Positions 8,491 through 16,069 of a DNA stretch of 21,017 nucleotides are shown piece after piece. Position numbers and translations under genes: made by a program. Below the pieces are notes generated by a model, which saw only the letters and a program-made list of their open reading frames with translations, was not told the DNA's origin and made no database searches. Every line of letters begins with the position of its first letter. Positions within the stretch are counted from its first letter, which is position 1. Source of the stretch: Pseudomonadota bacterium (GTDB taxonomy: Bacteria; Pseudomonadota; Alphaproteobacteria; Rhizobiales; Afifellaceae); the NCBI GenBank assembly GCA_023417735.1, contig JAEZEK010000130.1:1-21017 (forward strand), written 5' to 3'.

Positions 8491-9338
8491 CAGGCGGCTC
8501 CCTTCACGGGCGTGGCGGTCATCGCCTCGTTGCGGGCCTGGGCGATCTCGCCCCGGATGCGGTGGACGATGTCGACGAAGGCCGGTTCGAATGTGCTCTC
8601 CACCGTGCGCGGCCTCGGCAGGTCGACCCGGTGGGTGCCGATGATCCGCCCGGGACGCGCGCTCATCACATGGACGACGTCGGCCAGATAGGCGGCCTCG
8701 CGCAGATCATGGGTGACGAGGATGCAGGTGAAGCGCTGCCGCATCCAGAGGTCCTGCAGCACTCCCCAGAGCTCCTCCCGCGTGAATGCGTCGAGCGCCC
8801 CGAACGGCTCGTCCAGCATCAGCAGCTCGGGCGAATGGATGAGCGCCCGGCACAGGCTGGCGCGCTGCTGCATCCCGCCGGACAGCATCCACGGGTTCTT
8901 CCTTTCGAACCCGGCCAGACCGACCGTCGCGAGAAGCGCGTGGGCACGGGCTTCGTACTCGCTGCGTCTGCTGCGCAGCTGGGCCCGATGCGGCTGCACG
9001 ATCTCCAGCGGCAGCATGGTGTTCGAGAGAATGTCCCGCCACGGCAGCAAGGTCGCGTTCTGGAACGCCATGCCGACAATCTTCAGCGGACCGTTCACCG
9101 TCTGGCCGGCGACCCTCATGGTGCCGCCCGTCGGCGGCAGCAGCCCGGTCACGAGCTTCATGAGGGAAGACTTGCCGCAGCCGGACGGGCCGACCACGGC
9201 TGCGAACTCGCCCTTGCGGACCGCCATCTTCAGGCCGCTGAGCGCCTGCGTCTCGTCGGATTCCGCGTAGCGGAGATCGACGTCCTCGATCTCGACGAAG
9301 GGAGCAGCGGCCGATTGCCCGGCCGCTGCGGAGGCCAT
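8490..9338 (-). CDS. ABC transporter ATP-binding protein, NitT/TauT (SsuB/TauB-like) type
   Basis: Cytoplasmic ATPase that powers the importer; 282 residues from the ATG at 9338. A frame open back to 9524 adds only Arg/Ser-rich sequence lying over the preceding gene, so I reject that start. Motifs: Walker A GPSGCGKSS at 50-58, Q-loop Gln93 in MAFQNATLLPW, ABC signature LSGGMQQRAS at 152-161, Walker B LLMLDEP at 172-178 and switch His210 in VTHD. AGGTGG lies about 5 bases before the ATG. The gene starts 13 bp after the substrate-binding protein stop and overlaps the permease start by one base. Confidence 0.95.
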   Translation of the reverse strand: MASAAAGQSAAAPFVEIEDVDLRYAESDETQALSGLKMAVRKGEFAAVVGPSGCGKSSLMKLVTGLLPPTGGTMRVAGQTVNGPLKIVGMAFQNATLLPWRDILSNTMLPLEIVQPHRAQLRSRRSEYEARAHALLATVGLAGFERKNPWMLSGGMQQRASLCRALIHSPELLMLDEPFGALDAFTREELWGVLQDLWMRQRFTCILVTHDLREAAYLADVVHVMSARPGRIIGTHRVDLPRPRTVESTFEPAFVDIVHRIRGEIAQARNEAMTATPVKGAA

Positions 9339-9351
9339 CGCGACCACCTGA

Positions 9352-10386
9352 CTAGCCAATCTCTCGGTCCTCGGCCGGCGGCATGAACCCTTCGGCGTAG
9401 ATGTCCTCGACGGTCGGCGCGCTCTCCATCTGGAAGCCCTCCTTGATGACGCCGATCGCCTTCTCCATGCGCGCTGCGTCGACCGTGCCGAGCCCGTTCT
9501 GCAGCACGTTCTCGGTGCGGACATGCTTGTCCAGGACCCAGTCCAACCGGGCGCGCTCGACCGCGGGATCGAGCAGCTTCTCGCGCCTGACGACGCTCGC
9601 GATGGCTTCGTCCCGGTGCTCGTTCGCGTTGATCCAGGATTGCGCCGTCGCGCGTGCGACGCGGCGTACGAGGTCGGGATTGCTCGCCAGCACGTCCCTG
9701 TTCACGATCAGGGAGTTGCCGAAGAAGTCGAAGCCGTAGCCCGAGAAGTAGAGCAGCGTGATGTCCTCGATCGGCACGCCGTTGCCGATGAGGTTGAAGA
9801 TCGCCGTGTAGTCGAAGGCGATCACCGCATCGACCTGGCCCGACAGGAGCATCGCGTCACGCAGCTTCACGTCGACGGTCTTCCGCTCGAAAGAGCTCGG
9901 ATCGATGCCGTTGAGCGCCATCAGCGCCGGGAAGATCTTCGAGCCGGCATCGGACGTACCAGTTCCGAGCGTGATGCCCTTGAGGTCGTCGAAGGTCTTC
10001 ACGGGCTTCTTGCTCAGGCTGAGGATCACCGCCGGGAACTGGTCGAAGATCGGCATGATCAGCTTTGGAGCCTCGGCCGGATTGCGCGCTGCGAAGGCGA
10101 TCAGCGTGGTCGCGTCGGCAAGGCCGAAGGGATGCGTGCCGGCGGCGACGCGGCGGATCGACTCGTCCGAGCCCGACGAGCCTTCCGGCGTGACCGCCAG
10201 ATCCAGCTTCTCGTAGGTGCCGTCCTCGATGGCATAGAACGATGGGGCATTGCCGCCGTAGATGCGGAACTCCAAACTCAAGCCGACCTGGTCGGGGCTC
10301 GCCGCGAAGGCCGGCACGGACGGCAGGACAGCGGCGGCAGCCGCCCCTTGCAACAGACTGCGTCTAGTCAAGTCGAAGTTCGTCAT
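9352..10386 (-). CDS. ABC transporter substrate-binding protein (NMT1/SsuA-like), Tat-exported
   Basis: Periplasmic solute receptor of 344 residues. The N terminus has a twin-arginine signal, TRRSLLQGAAAAAVLPSV, with probable cleavage after PAFA (about residue 29). The body resembles the NMT1/THI5/SsuA fold: an opening SLEFRIYGGNAPSFYAIEDG, then GITLGTGTSDAGSKIFPALM near 140-160, where family members place ligand contacts. GGGGAGAGG lies directly before the ATG, a strong ribosome site. It begins 42 bp after the 2Fe-2S subunit and is followed by ATPase and permease. Tat export suggests folding before transport, not unusual in this family. The ligand is unknown; the genes ahead of it suggest an aromatic or heteroaromatic carboxylate. 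Confidence 0.92.
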   Translation of the reverse strand: MTNFDLTRRSLLQGAAAAAVLPSVPAFAASPDQVGLSLEFRIYGGNAPSFYAIEDGTYEKLDLAVTPEGSSGSDESIRRVAAGTHPFGLADATTLIAFAARNPAEAPKLIMPIFDQFPAVILSLSKKPVKTFDDLKGITLGTGTSDAGSKIFPALMALNGIDPSSFERKTVDVKLRDAMLLSGQVDAVIAFDYTAIFNLIGNGVPIEDITLLYFSGYGFDFFGNSLIVNRDVLASNPDLVRRVARATAQSWINANEHRDEAIASVVRREKLLDPAVERARLDWVLDKHVRTENVLQNGLGTVDAARMEKAIGVIKEGFQMESAPTVEDIYAEGFMPPAEDREIG

Positions 10387-10428
10387 TGCACCTCTCCCCT
10401 GTGAATTCGATGAATGCCGCAGGACCCC

Positions 10429-10914
10429 TCAATCCTGCGCCGTTCGCGCAATCTCCAATTCTTCCGCAGACGCACGAATTGCACGGACGATCCCGGCGTA
10501 ACCTGTGCAACGGCAGATCTGTCCGGCCATGCCCTGGCGAACTTCTGCCTCGCTCGGATTGTCCACGCGGTTCAGCAAGTCGCGTGCCATGACGAGCATC
10601 CCGGGGGTGCAGAAGCCGCATTGCAGCGCATGATGCTCGTGGAACTGCCGGCGCAGGACCGCCATCACCTCGTCCTCGCGCAGCCCTTCGATCGTGGTCA
10701 CGCTGCGCCCGTCCGCCATGACGCCGAGGACCAGGCAGGAGCGGACCGCCTTGCCGTCCAGCTCGACCGTGCAGGCGCCGCAGGCGCCGTGCTCGCAGCC
10801 GAGATGCGTTCCGGTCAGCGCGAGCCGGTCCCGCAGGACGTCGGCGAGGCTCTCCCGCGGCTCCACGGTGAGCGATGTCTCCTCGCCATTGATCTTGAAG
10901 CTGATCGTCGTCAT
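10429..10914 (-). CDS. 2Fe-2S (small) subunit of molybdenum hydroxylase, set 2
   Basis: CoxS/XdhC-type electron-transfer subunit, 161 residues, normal length. Plant-ferredoxin cluster ligands are Cys40, Cys45 and Cys48 (GCEHGACGACTVELDG) and Cys60. The second, helical cluster uses Cys99/Cys102 (QCGFCTPGM) and Cys134/Cys136 (ICRCTGY). All eight ligands are present, so the subunit should be functional. It starts inside the stop of the FAD subunit (ATGA, 4-bp overlap). The set order is Mo, FAD, FeS. Confidence 0.96.
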   Translation of the reverse strand: MTTISFKINGEETSLTVEPRESLADVLRDRLALTGTHLGCEHGACGACTVELDGKAVRSCLVLGVMADGRSVTTIEGLREDEVMAVLRRQFHEHHALQCGFCTPGMLVMARDLLNRVDNPSEAEVRQGMAGQICRCTGYAGIVRAIRASAEELEIARTAQD

Positions 10915-11744
10915 TGCGCTTGCGCCTCGGCCAGGGCGCGCATCACGACCGCGCCGTGCAGTCGCAGCGCGTAGTCATCGATCGCAGCGCCACTTTCCTC
11001 GAGATCGCGTGCCACAGCGCTCCGCACCTCGCGTTCCGTCGGCGACGCCGACTGCACGAGGTCCGAGGTTGCCGGCAGGCGAATGGCCTTCGGTCCGGCT
11101 CCCGCCAGAACAACCCGGGCGGGGCGCCCGCCGTCGTTCAGGATCGCGATCGCGATCGACATCGCGAAGGCGCCGGTCTTCTTCGAAACCTTCGCCAGGC
11201 CCGTGCGGGCCCCGGCGTCGAGGTGCGGCACCTCGAAGGCGACGATGATCTCGCCCGGCCGGAGCGACGTCGTGTAGACGTCCTCGACGAGGTCGGGCAG
11301 CGCCACGGTCCGTGCTCCGCCCGGCCCGACCACCCGGGCATCGGCCTCCAAGGCCAGGAGGCATGCCGGCCAGTCCGCCGCCGGGTCGGCCATCGCGACG
11401 CTGCCGCCGATCGTCCCCTGGTTCCTCACGGCACGATATGCGATCCGTTTCGCGACGTTCCGCATCAGGCCTCGGCCCGGGTCCGGGATGGTCCCGTCCT
11501 CGATCTCGGCATGCGTCGTTGCGGCGCCGACGAGGACGCGGTCGCCGAGATCCTCCGCCCTGTGCAGATCGGCGATGCGCCCGATGTCGACGAGGATGCG
11601 CGGCGCTGCCATCCGCAGGCCGAGGAGCGGCAGCAGCGACTGACCCCCGGCGAGCGGCAGGGCGTCATCCGCCGCCCCTGCCAGCACGCGAACGGCGTCC
11701 TCCACGGTGTCGGCACGCACATATTCGAAGGGGGCGGGCTTCAT
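10911..11744 (-). CDS. FAD-binding (medium) subunit of molybdenum hydroxylase, set 2
   Basis: CoxM-type flavoprotein subunit, 277 residues. FAD-binding motifs: PLAGGQSLLPLLGLRM near residues 30-45 and NQGTIGGSVAMADPAADWP near 108-126. The C-terminal CO_deh_flav_C domain is complete. Its ATG overlaps the Mo-subunit stop by 4 bp (ATGA) and its own stop overlaps the 2Fe-2S start by 4 bp, so the three subunits are translationally coupled. The AGGQS motif is the form common in CO-dehydrogenase-like and furoyl-CoA-type enzymes, unlike the GGGTA of the set 1 subunit. Confidence 0.95.
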   Translation of the reverse strand: MKPAPFEYVRADTVEDAVRVLAGAADDALPLAGGQSLLPLLGLRMAAPRILVDIGRIADLHRAEDLGDRVLVGAATTHAEIEDGTIPDPGRGLMRNVAKRIAYRAVRNQGTIGGSVAMADPAADWPACLLALEADARVVGPGGARTVALPDLVEDVYTTSLRPGEIIVAFEVPHLDAGARTGLAKVSKKTGAFAMSIAIAILNDGGRPARVVLAGAGPKAIRLPATSDLVQSASPTEREVRSAVARDLEESGAAIDDYALRLHGAVVMRALAEAQAQ

Positions 11745-14097
11745 CCGACCGCTTCCTTCGCCCGTTTGGCCGCTGCGACGGCGTTCGAGATGCGTCGCGG
11801 CGTCAGCGGCGTCTCGTCGAAGCGGGCGCGCAGATCACGGAACGCGTCGGCGACCGCGTTCGCGATGGCCGCAGGAGGCGCGATCGCTCCGCCCTCCCCG
11901 ACCCCCTTCACGCCGTACTCGGTGACCTTGGCGGGCGTGACGGAATGCGCGATCCGGACCGTCGGGATCTCGCTCGCGCACGGGACCATGTAGTCCGCGA
12001 AGGTGGTTGCGAGCGGCTGGCCGAGATCCGAATAGGGGATCTCCTCGAACAATGCCGTCCCGATGCCCTGGGCGATCCCGCCCTGAACCTGGCCATCGAC
12101 GATCATCGGGTTGATCATCGTGCCGCAATCCTCGGCGACCACGTAATCGAGGATCTCGGTCAGCCCCGTCTCGGGGTCGACCGCTACCACGACGGCATGC
12201 GTGCCGTAGGAGAAGACGCCCCCGGAGTCGGAGGGCTCGTAGGTTGAAACGACCTCGAGGAGCGGCTCCATTCCGTCCGGCAGGAGCTCCTGGCGAACGG
12301 TCGCCGCGCGCGCGAGCTCGGCGATCGCAACCTGCCCGGATGGCCCCACCGCCGCGCCGTTCGCGAGACGCACCGAGGCGGGGTCCGTCTGCAGCAGATG
12401 GCCGCCGACCCGCCGCAGCCGCTCTGCAATGATGCGGCACGATTTGGCGACGGCGCCGCCGGCGAAGACGATCGTGCGCGAGGCAAAGGTGCCGAAGCCG
12501 AAAGGCGCGGTGGCGGTGTCGCCATAGCGGATCGAGACCTGCTCGGGGTGGAGCCCGAGCTCGTGCGCGGCGATTTGGGCAAGCGTCGTCTCGTGCCCTG
12601 GCCGTGATTCTGGACGCCGACATGGATCACCACCGATCCGTCGGGAAGAACCCGCACACGCGCCGATTCGTAGCCCGGAACCACGCGGGACTTGCGCTTC
12701 GTCCACTCCGCCTGGCCGTGCCCGCTCTGCTCCGAATAGAAGGCAAGGCCGATCCCGATGGCGCGCCCGTCCGGCTCGGGGTTCTTCTGCCGCTCGCGGA
12801 TGCGGTCGAGCCCGATCATCTCCACCGCGGTGGCGAGGGAGTCGTGGTAATCGCCCGTATCGAGCATGAGCCCGCCCGCCGTGCGATAGGGGAGCTCCCC
12901 CGCCGACACCATGTTCAGGCGGCGGATCTCCGCGGGCTCCCGGCCAAGCTCGAGCGCGACCTCGTCCACCAGCCGCTCGATCGCAAAGCAGGCACCCGGA
13001 CGCGCCACGCCGCGATAGGGACCCATCGGCGCCTTGTTGGTGGCGACCGTGAACGTGTCGATCGAGAGATGCCGTATGCGATAGGGGCCAGGCAGGTTCC
13101 GCGCCGCCATGCTCGCCTCCATGAAGGCGCCGGTCGGCCACAGCGCGTACGCGCCGGCGTCTATGTGCACCGTGCCTTCGATCCCGAGCAGCCGGCCGGC
13201 CTCGTCGGCCGAGATGGTGAGATCGTAGACGTGGTCGCGGGCGTGCACGGAGGCGAGCAGATGCTCGCGCCGATCCTCGATCCAGCGCACCGGGTGAGGC
13301 ACCTTCATGGCGATCGCCGCGACGGCGATCTCCTCCGGGAGAAGGCGATTCTTGCCGCCGAATCCGCCGCCGACATCGGGGGCGATGACGCGAATCTTGT
13401 GCTCGGGGAGCCCGAGCGCCTGCGCAAGACCGAGCCGCATGACGTGCGGCCCCTGCGTCGAGAGATGGACCACCAGCTCGTCCATCCGGTGGTCCCAATG
13501 CGCGACGACGCCCCTGCCCTCCAAATGCACGGTCGCCTGCCGGTTCATCCGGAAACCGCGCCGGAGCCTCAGCGGGGCGTCGACGAGCGACGCGGGGTCG
13601 CCCTCGACGACGCTGCTGCGAATGAAGGCGTTGTCGGGCCACTGGTCGAAGAGCCTGGCACTGCCGGGGCGCATCGCGTCGACGCAGTCGACGATCGGCG
13701 GGAGCTCGTCGATCTCGACCTCGACACGCTCGGCGAGATCCTCGGCCTCGGCGCGATTGCGCGCGACACAGGCCGCGATCGTCTGCCCGACATAACGCAC
13801 CTTGCCCTCCGCAAGCGCCGGATAGGGGCTGGATCGGAACGTCGAAAGCTCGGGCCCGGCCTCGAGGATCCGCAGCCAGGCGAGGTCGGACTGGGTGAAG
13901 GCGCGGGCAGTGGCATCGGCGGGCTTCCGGACCGACTTCAGCACGCCGTGGGCGACTTCGCTGCGGACGAAGGCGATGTCCTGCATGCCGGGCAGCCGGA
14001 TGTCGGCAACGAAAGAGGCGGCTCCGAGCAGGTGCCGCGCGTCCTCCTTGCGCAGCAGGCTCGCCCCGATCCAACCGTCTGCCGCGTGCTCGTTCAT
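11741..14097 (-). pseudogene. Xanthine dehydrogenase-family molybdopterin-binding (large) subunit, set 2, single-base frameshift
   Basis: Catalytic Mo subunit that with the two following genes forms a complete three-part hydroxylase. The first 501 codons run from ATG 14097 in one frame and end in VGVQNHGQG. The protein resumes in the next frame with HETTLAQIAAHELG and runs to 11741. One missing base between 12594 and 12595 explains this: GGC-CAC became GGCAC. Restoring it gives 785 residues, a normal length. Motifs: GGGFGGK at 243-249, PYRGVARPG at 360-368 (form II-like, cf. AYRGAGR) and, after the shift, the catalytic Glu in GVKGVGEGGA. As written, the product would lose the C-terminal Mo domain and be inactive. 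Everything else is intact, so sequencing error or very recent mutation is likely. Alternative starts at 14112 or 14178 are possible; 14178 would overlap the UbiD gene. It lies 53 bp after UbiD. Confidence 0.9.
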
Positions 14098-14150
14098 CCC
14101 GCGCGACCCCATCCCCTCTCGCGCCGCAGGCCGTCGCGGCCTGCGTGTTG

Positions 14151-15632
14151 TCACATCGACGGCAGGTCCTTCTTCCACTTCGCGATGATGCGCGCGTCGA
14201 GCTCCCTGCTTGAGCGGGCGACGACCGGGAAGGAATCCTTGCGGCGGAAGGGCTTGCAGGCGTTGATGATGATCCGGCCGTTGCGGCGGTCGCTGTCGCC
14301 GTCATAGCACATCGGGTCGAGTGCCGAGCTCCAGCCGCCCTCGATGATGTCGACGCCGTCGCGCGTATCGACGCGGGTCGACATCGCCCAGATCACGTCG
14401 TTGATGTTCGTCGGGTCAATGTCGTCGTCGACCACGATCGTCCAGCGGTTGCAGTAGGCGCCGGCGTGGCAGTGCGCCGCCACCATCGCCGCCTGCTTGG
14501 CATGGCCGCCGTAGAGCTGCTTGATCGACACCGTCAGCCAGAAGCGGCTGCCGCCGGCCTCGTGTGCCCAGACGCCCTTCACCTCGGGGATTCCCGCCGC
14601 CTCGAGCTGATTCCAGACAGCGCCGCAGCGATAGGTGCCGAGGTAGAACGTGTTGTCGTTGGGGGGAACCGCCGGGATCGCACCCAGAAGGATCGGGGCG
14701 TTCCGGTGCATCATGGTTTCGATGCGGATCGCGGGCTCGGGTCGGCTCCCTCCGGCGTAGTATCCGGTCCATTCCCCGAGGGGGCCTTCCTGGACGACGT
14801 CGCCGGGGTGGATGTAGCCCTCGAACGCGATCTCGGCATTGGCGGGGACCGGGAGCCCGGTCCGGGGCATGCGGAGAACCTCGACCGGCTCCCCGAAGAT
14901 GCCGCCGGCCGCTTCCAGCTCGCTCTTGCCGTACGGGATCTCGAGCCCGGACAGCATGAAGATGACGGGATGCATTCCGACCACGACCGCCACCGGACAC
15001 GGCTCGCCGCGCTCGTGATACTTGTTCATGATGATGCGGCCGTGCTTGCCCGGAGAGATCATCACGGTCGCGAGATTCGGCGCCTGCGACTGCACCCGGT
15101 AGGTGCCGCTGTTCACCCAGCCGGAATCCGGATCCTTCATGATCACCAGGCAGGCCGTGCCGATGAAGGGGCCGCCGTCGAGCTCGTGCCAGACCGGCGT
15201 CGGGATGCTGGTGATGTCGACCGCGTCGCCCTCGTAGACGTTGTCCAGGAGCGGCCCGCTCGTCACCTCACGGGGCGGCAGGCTGCGCGCCTCGCGCATG
15301 TAGGTCCGCCACCACTGGACGAGATCCATCTCGCTCGCCTCGGCGGGCAGGCCCAGGGCGAGGTTGATGCGGGAAACCGAGGTCAGGATGTTGGCCAGCA
15401 CGCGGTGGCCCTTCGGATAGCCGGGCACCTCGTCGAAGAGCACGGCGGGGTTTCCCATCCGGCGCTGATAGAGGTCGACTATGCCGCCGATCTCCTCGGT
15501 GGTCTCGGCGCCTCGGATGACCTTCAGCTCTCCGGTGGCCTCGATCGCGGCAAGCCAGTCCCGAAGATCCTTGCCGGAGCCGGAGCGGATCCCCTGCGCG
15601 CGGGCCGGGGCGTCGACGATGTTCAGCGTCAT
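14151..15632 (-). CDS. UbiD-family prFMN-dependent decarboxylase
   Basis: Probable reversible (de)carboxylase of an aromatic, heteroaromatic or unsaturated acid using prenylated FMN; 493 residues, normal length. Active-site residues align by spacing with Aspergillus Fdc1: Asn174 and Arg179 in VNSGTYRVQ (N168, R173), His197 in SPGKHG (H191), a Glu near 238 in KSELEAAGG (E233), and Glu282/Glu287 in QEGPLGEWTGYY (E277/E282). The enzyme thus appears competent. It is the first gene of the leftward run; the Mo-hydroxylase subunits follow after 53 bp. No ubiX-type prenyltransferase is in the window, so cofactor supply must come from elsewhere. Ubiquinone-synthesis UbiD is unlikely given the neighbours. 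FDCA decarboxylase HmfF belongs to this family; assignment to it is inference. Confidence 0.92.
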   Translation of the reverse strand: MTLNIVDAPARAQGIRSGSGKDLRDWLAAIEATGELKVIRGAETTEEIGGIVDLYQRRMGNPAVLFDEVPGYPKGHRVLANILTSVSRINLALGLPAEASEMDLVQWWRTYMREARSLPPREVTSGPLLDNVYEGDAVDITSIPTPVWHELDGGPFIGTACLVIMKDPDSGWVNSGTYRVQSQAPNLATVMISPGKHGRIIMNKYHERGEPCPVAVVVGMHPVIFMLSGLEIPYGKSELEAAGGIFGEPVEVLRMPRTGLPVPANAEIAFEGYIHPGDVVQEGPLGEWTGYYAGGSRPEPAIRIETMMHRNAPILLGAIPAVPPNDNTFYLGTYRCGAVWNQLEAAGIPEVKGVWAHEAGGSRFWLTVSIKQLYGGHAKQAAMVAAHCHAGAYCNRWTIVVDDDIDPTNINDVIWAMSTRVDTRDGVDIIEGGWSSALDPMCYDGDSDRRNGRIIINACKPFRRKDSFPVVARSSRELDARIIAKWKKDLPSM

Positions 15633-15868
15633 TCAGCAGCCCCCCGCTTCAGGCGTGCGCTCGACATGGAGCCGGCAAGGACCGGCGCGCCGAACGGCGG
15701 GAATGACCCGACACGATGCCACGCCGCGGAGAACGCTTGGGGGAGCCATGCCCGGACCTCCAGCTTGCAGGTTCGGCGGCAACGCTATCGGCCGTGCGTA
15801 TCAAAATCAACCCTCCTTCCATCTTTATGGGCCAGATGGCGAAATCCGCCTCTTTTTGGAACGCCCTG

Positions 15869-15878
15869 CCCTTAAGGG
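15869..15878. repeat. 10-bp perfect palindrome CCCTTAAGGG
   Basis: Perfect dyad in the UbiD / CoA-ligase divergent region, about 240 bp upstream of the UbiD start and 190 bp upstream of the ligase start. TTTTTGGA lies 8 bp to its left. It may be a regulator site; chance cannot be excluded for a 10-mer. Confidence 0.3.
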
Positions 15879-16014
15879 GCCAACGGAGCGGACCACCTGT
15901 CCGGCTCTTCGATCCACGCGCGAACCTCCCCGGACGGCGCGGGCAGTCGGCAGGCCCCGATGGCTCCATCCCGGCTGTTCCGGGGCCGGCAGCTTTCGGT
16001 TGATGCCGTGCTTT

Positions 16015-16034
16015 TTTTGGAGTACGTGCCAAAA
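16015..16034. promoter_or_regulatory. Inverted repeat TTTTGG-N8-CCAAAA upstream of the CoA ligase
   Basis: Perfect 6-bp arms with an 8-bp spacer, centred about 45 bp before the ligase ATG in an AT-rich patch of otherwise GC-rich DNA. The size and position fit an operator for a dimeric HTH regulator overlapping the promoter. TTGATG at 16000-16005 could be the -35, but no good -10 hexamer follows at 17 bp (TACGTG). Confidence 0.35.
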
Positions 16035-16069
16035 TTAGAAAATCACGCGGGTCGTGTGCGGACACAGCC

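Larger units (their letters stand above)
15633..16069. other. Divergent intergenic region, 437 bp
   Basis: Separates the leftward UbiD operon from the rightward CoA ligase and should carry both promoters and the operator of the pathway regulator. It is more AT-rich than its surroundings in two patches (about 15800-15875 and 16010-16045). It holds a 10-bp palindrome CCCTTAAGGG (15869-15878), an inverted repeat TTTTGG-N8-CCAAAA (16015-16034) and a repeated TTTTTGGA (15853-15860 and 16014-16021). A weak leftward promoter candidate is TTGATT (15810-15805), 17 bp, TAGCGT (15787-15782). No gene is supported here. Confidence 0.6.

Noticed and set aside
9339..9524. N-terminal extension of the ABC ATPase to 9524
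   Set aside because: The extra 62 residues are Arg/Ser-rich and lie over the 3' end of the substrate-binding protein gene; the ATPase domain begins normally after ATG 9338.
12580..12605. Programmed ribosomal frameshifting in the Mo subunit
   Set aside because: No slippery heptamer is present at the junction (CAGGGCACGAG on the coding strand), and the family is not known to use recoding; a missing base is simpler.
14098..14178. N-terminal extension of the set 2 Mo subunit to 14178
   Set aside because: It would overlap the UbiD gene by 28 bp and adds Arg/Pro-rich residues absent from the family; ATG 14097 fits the usual N terminus.
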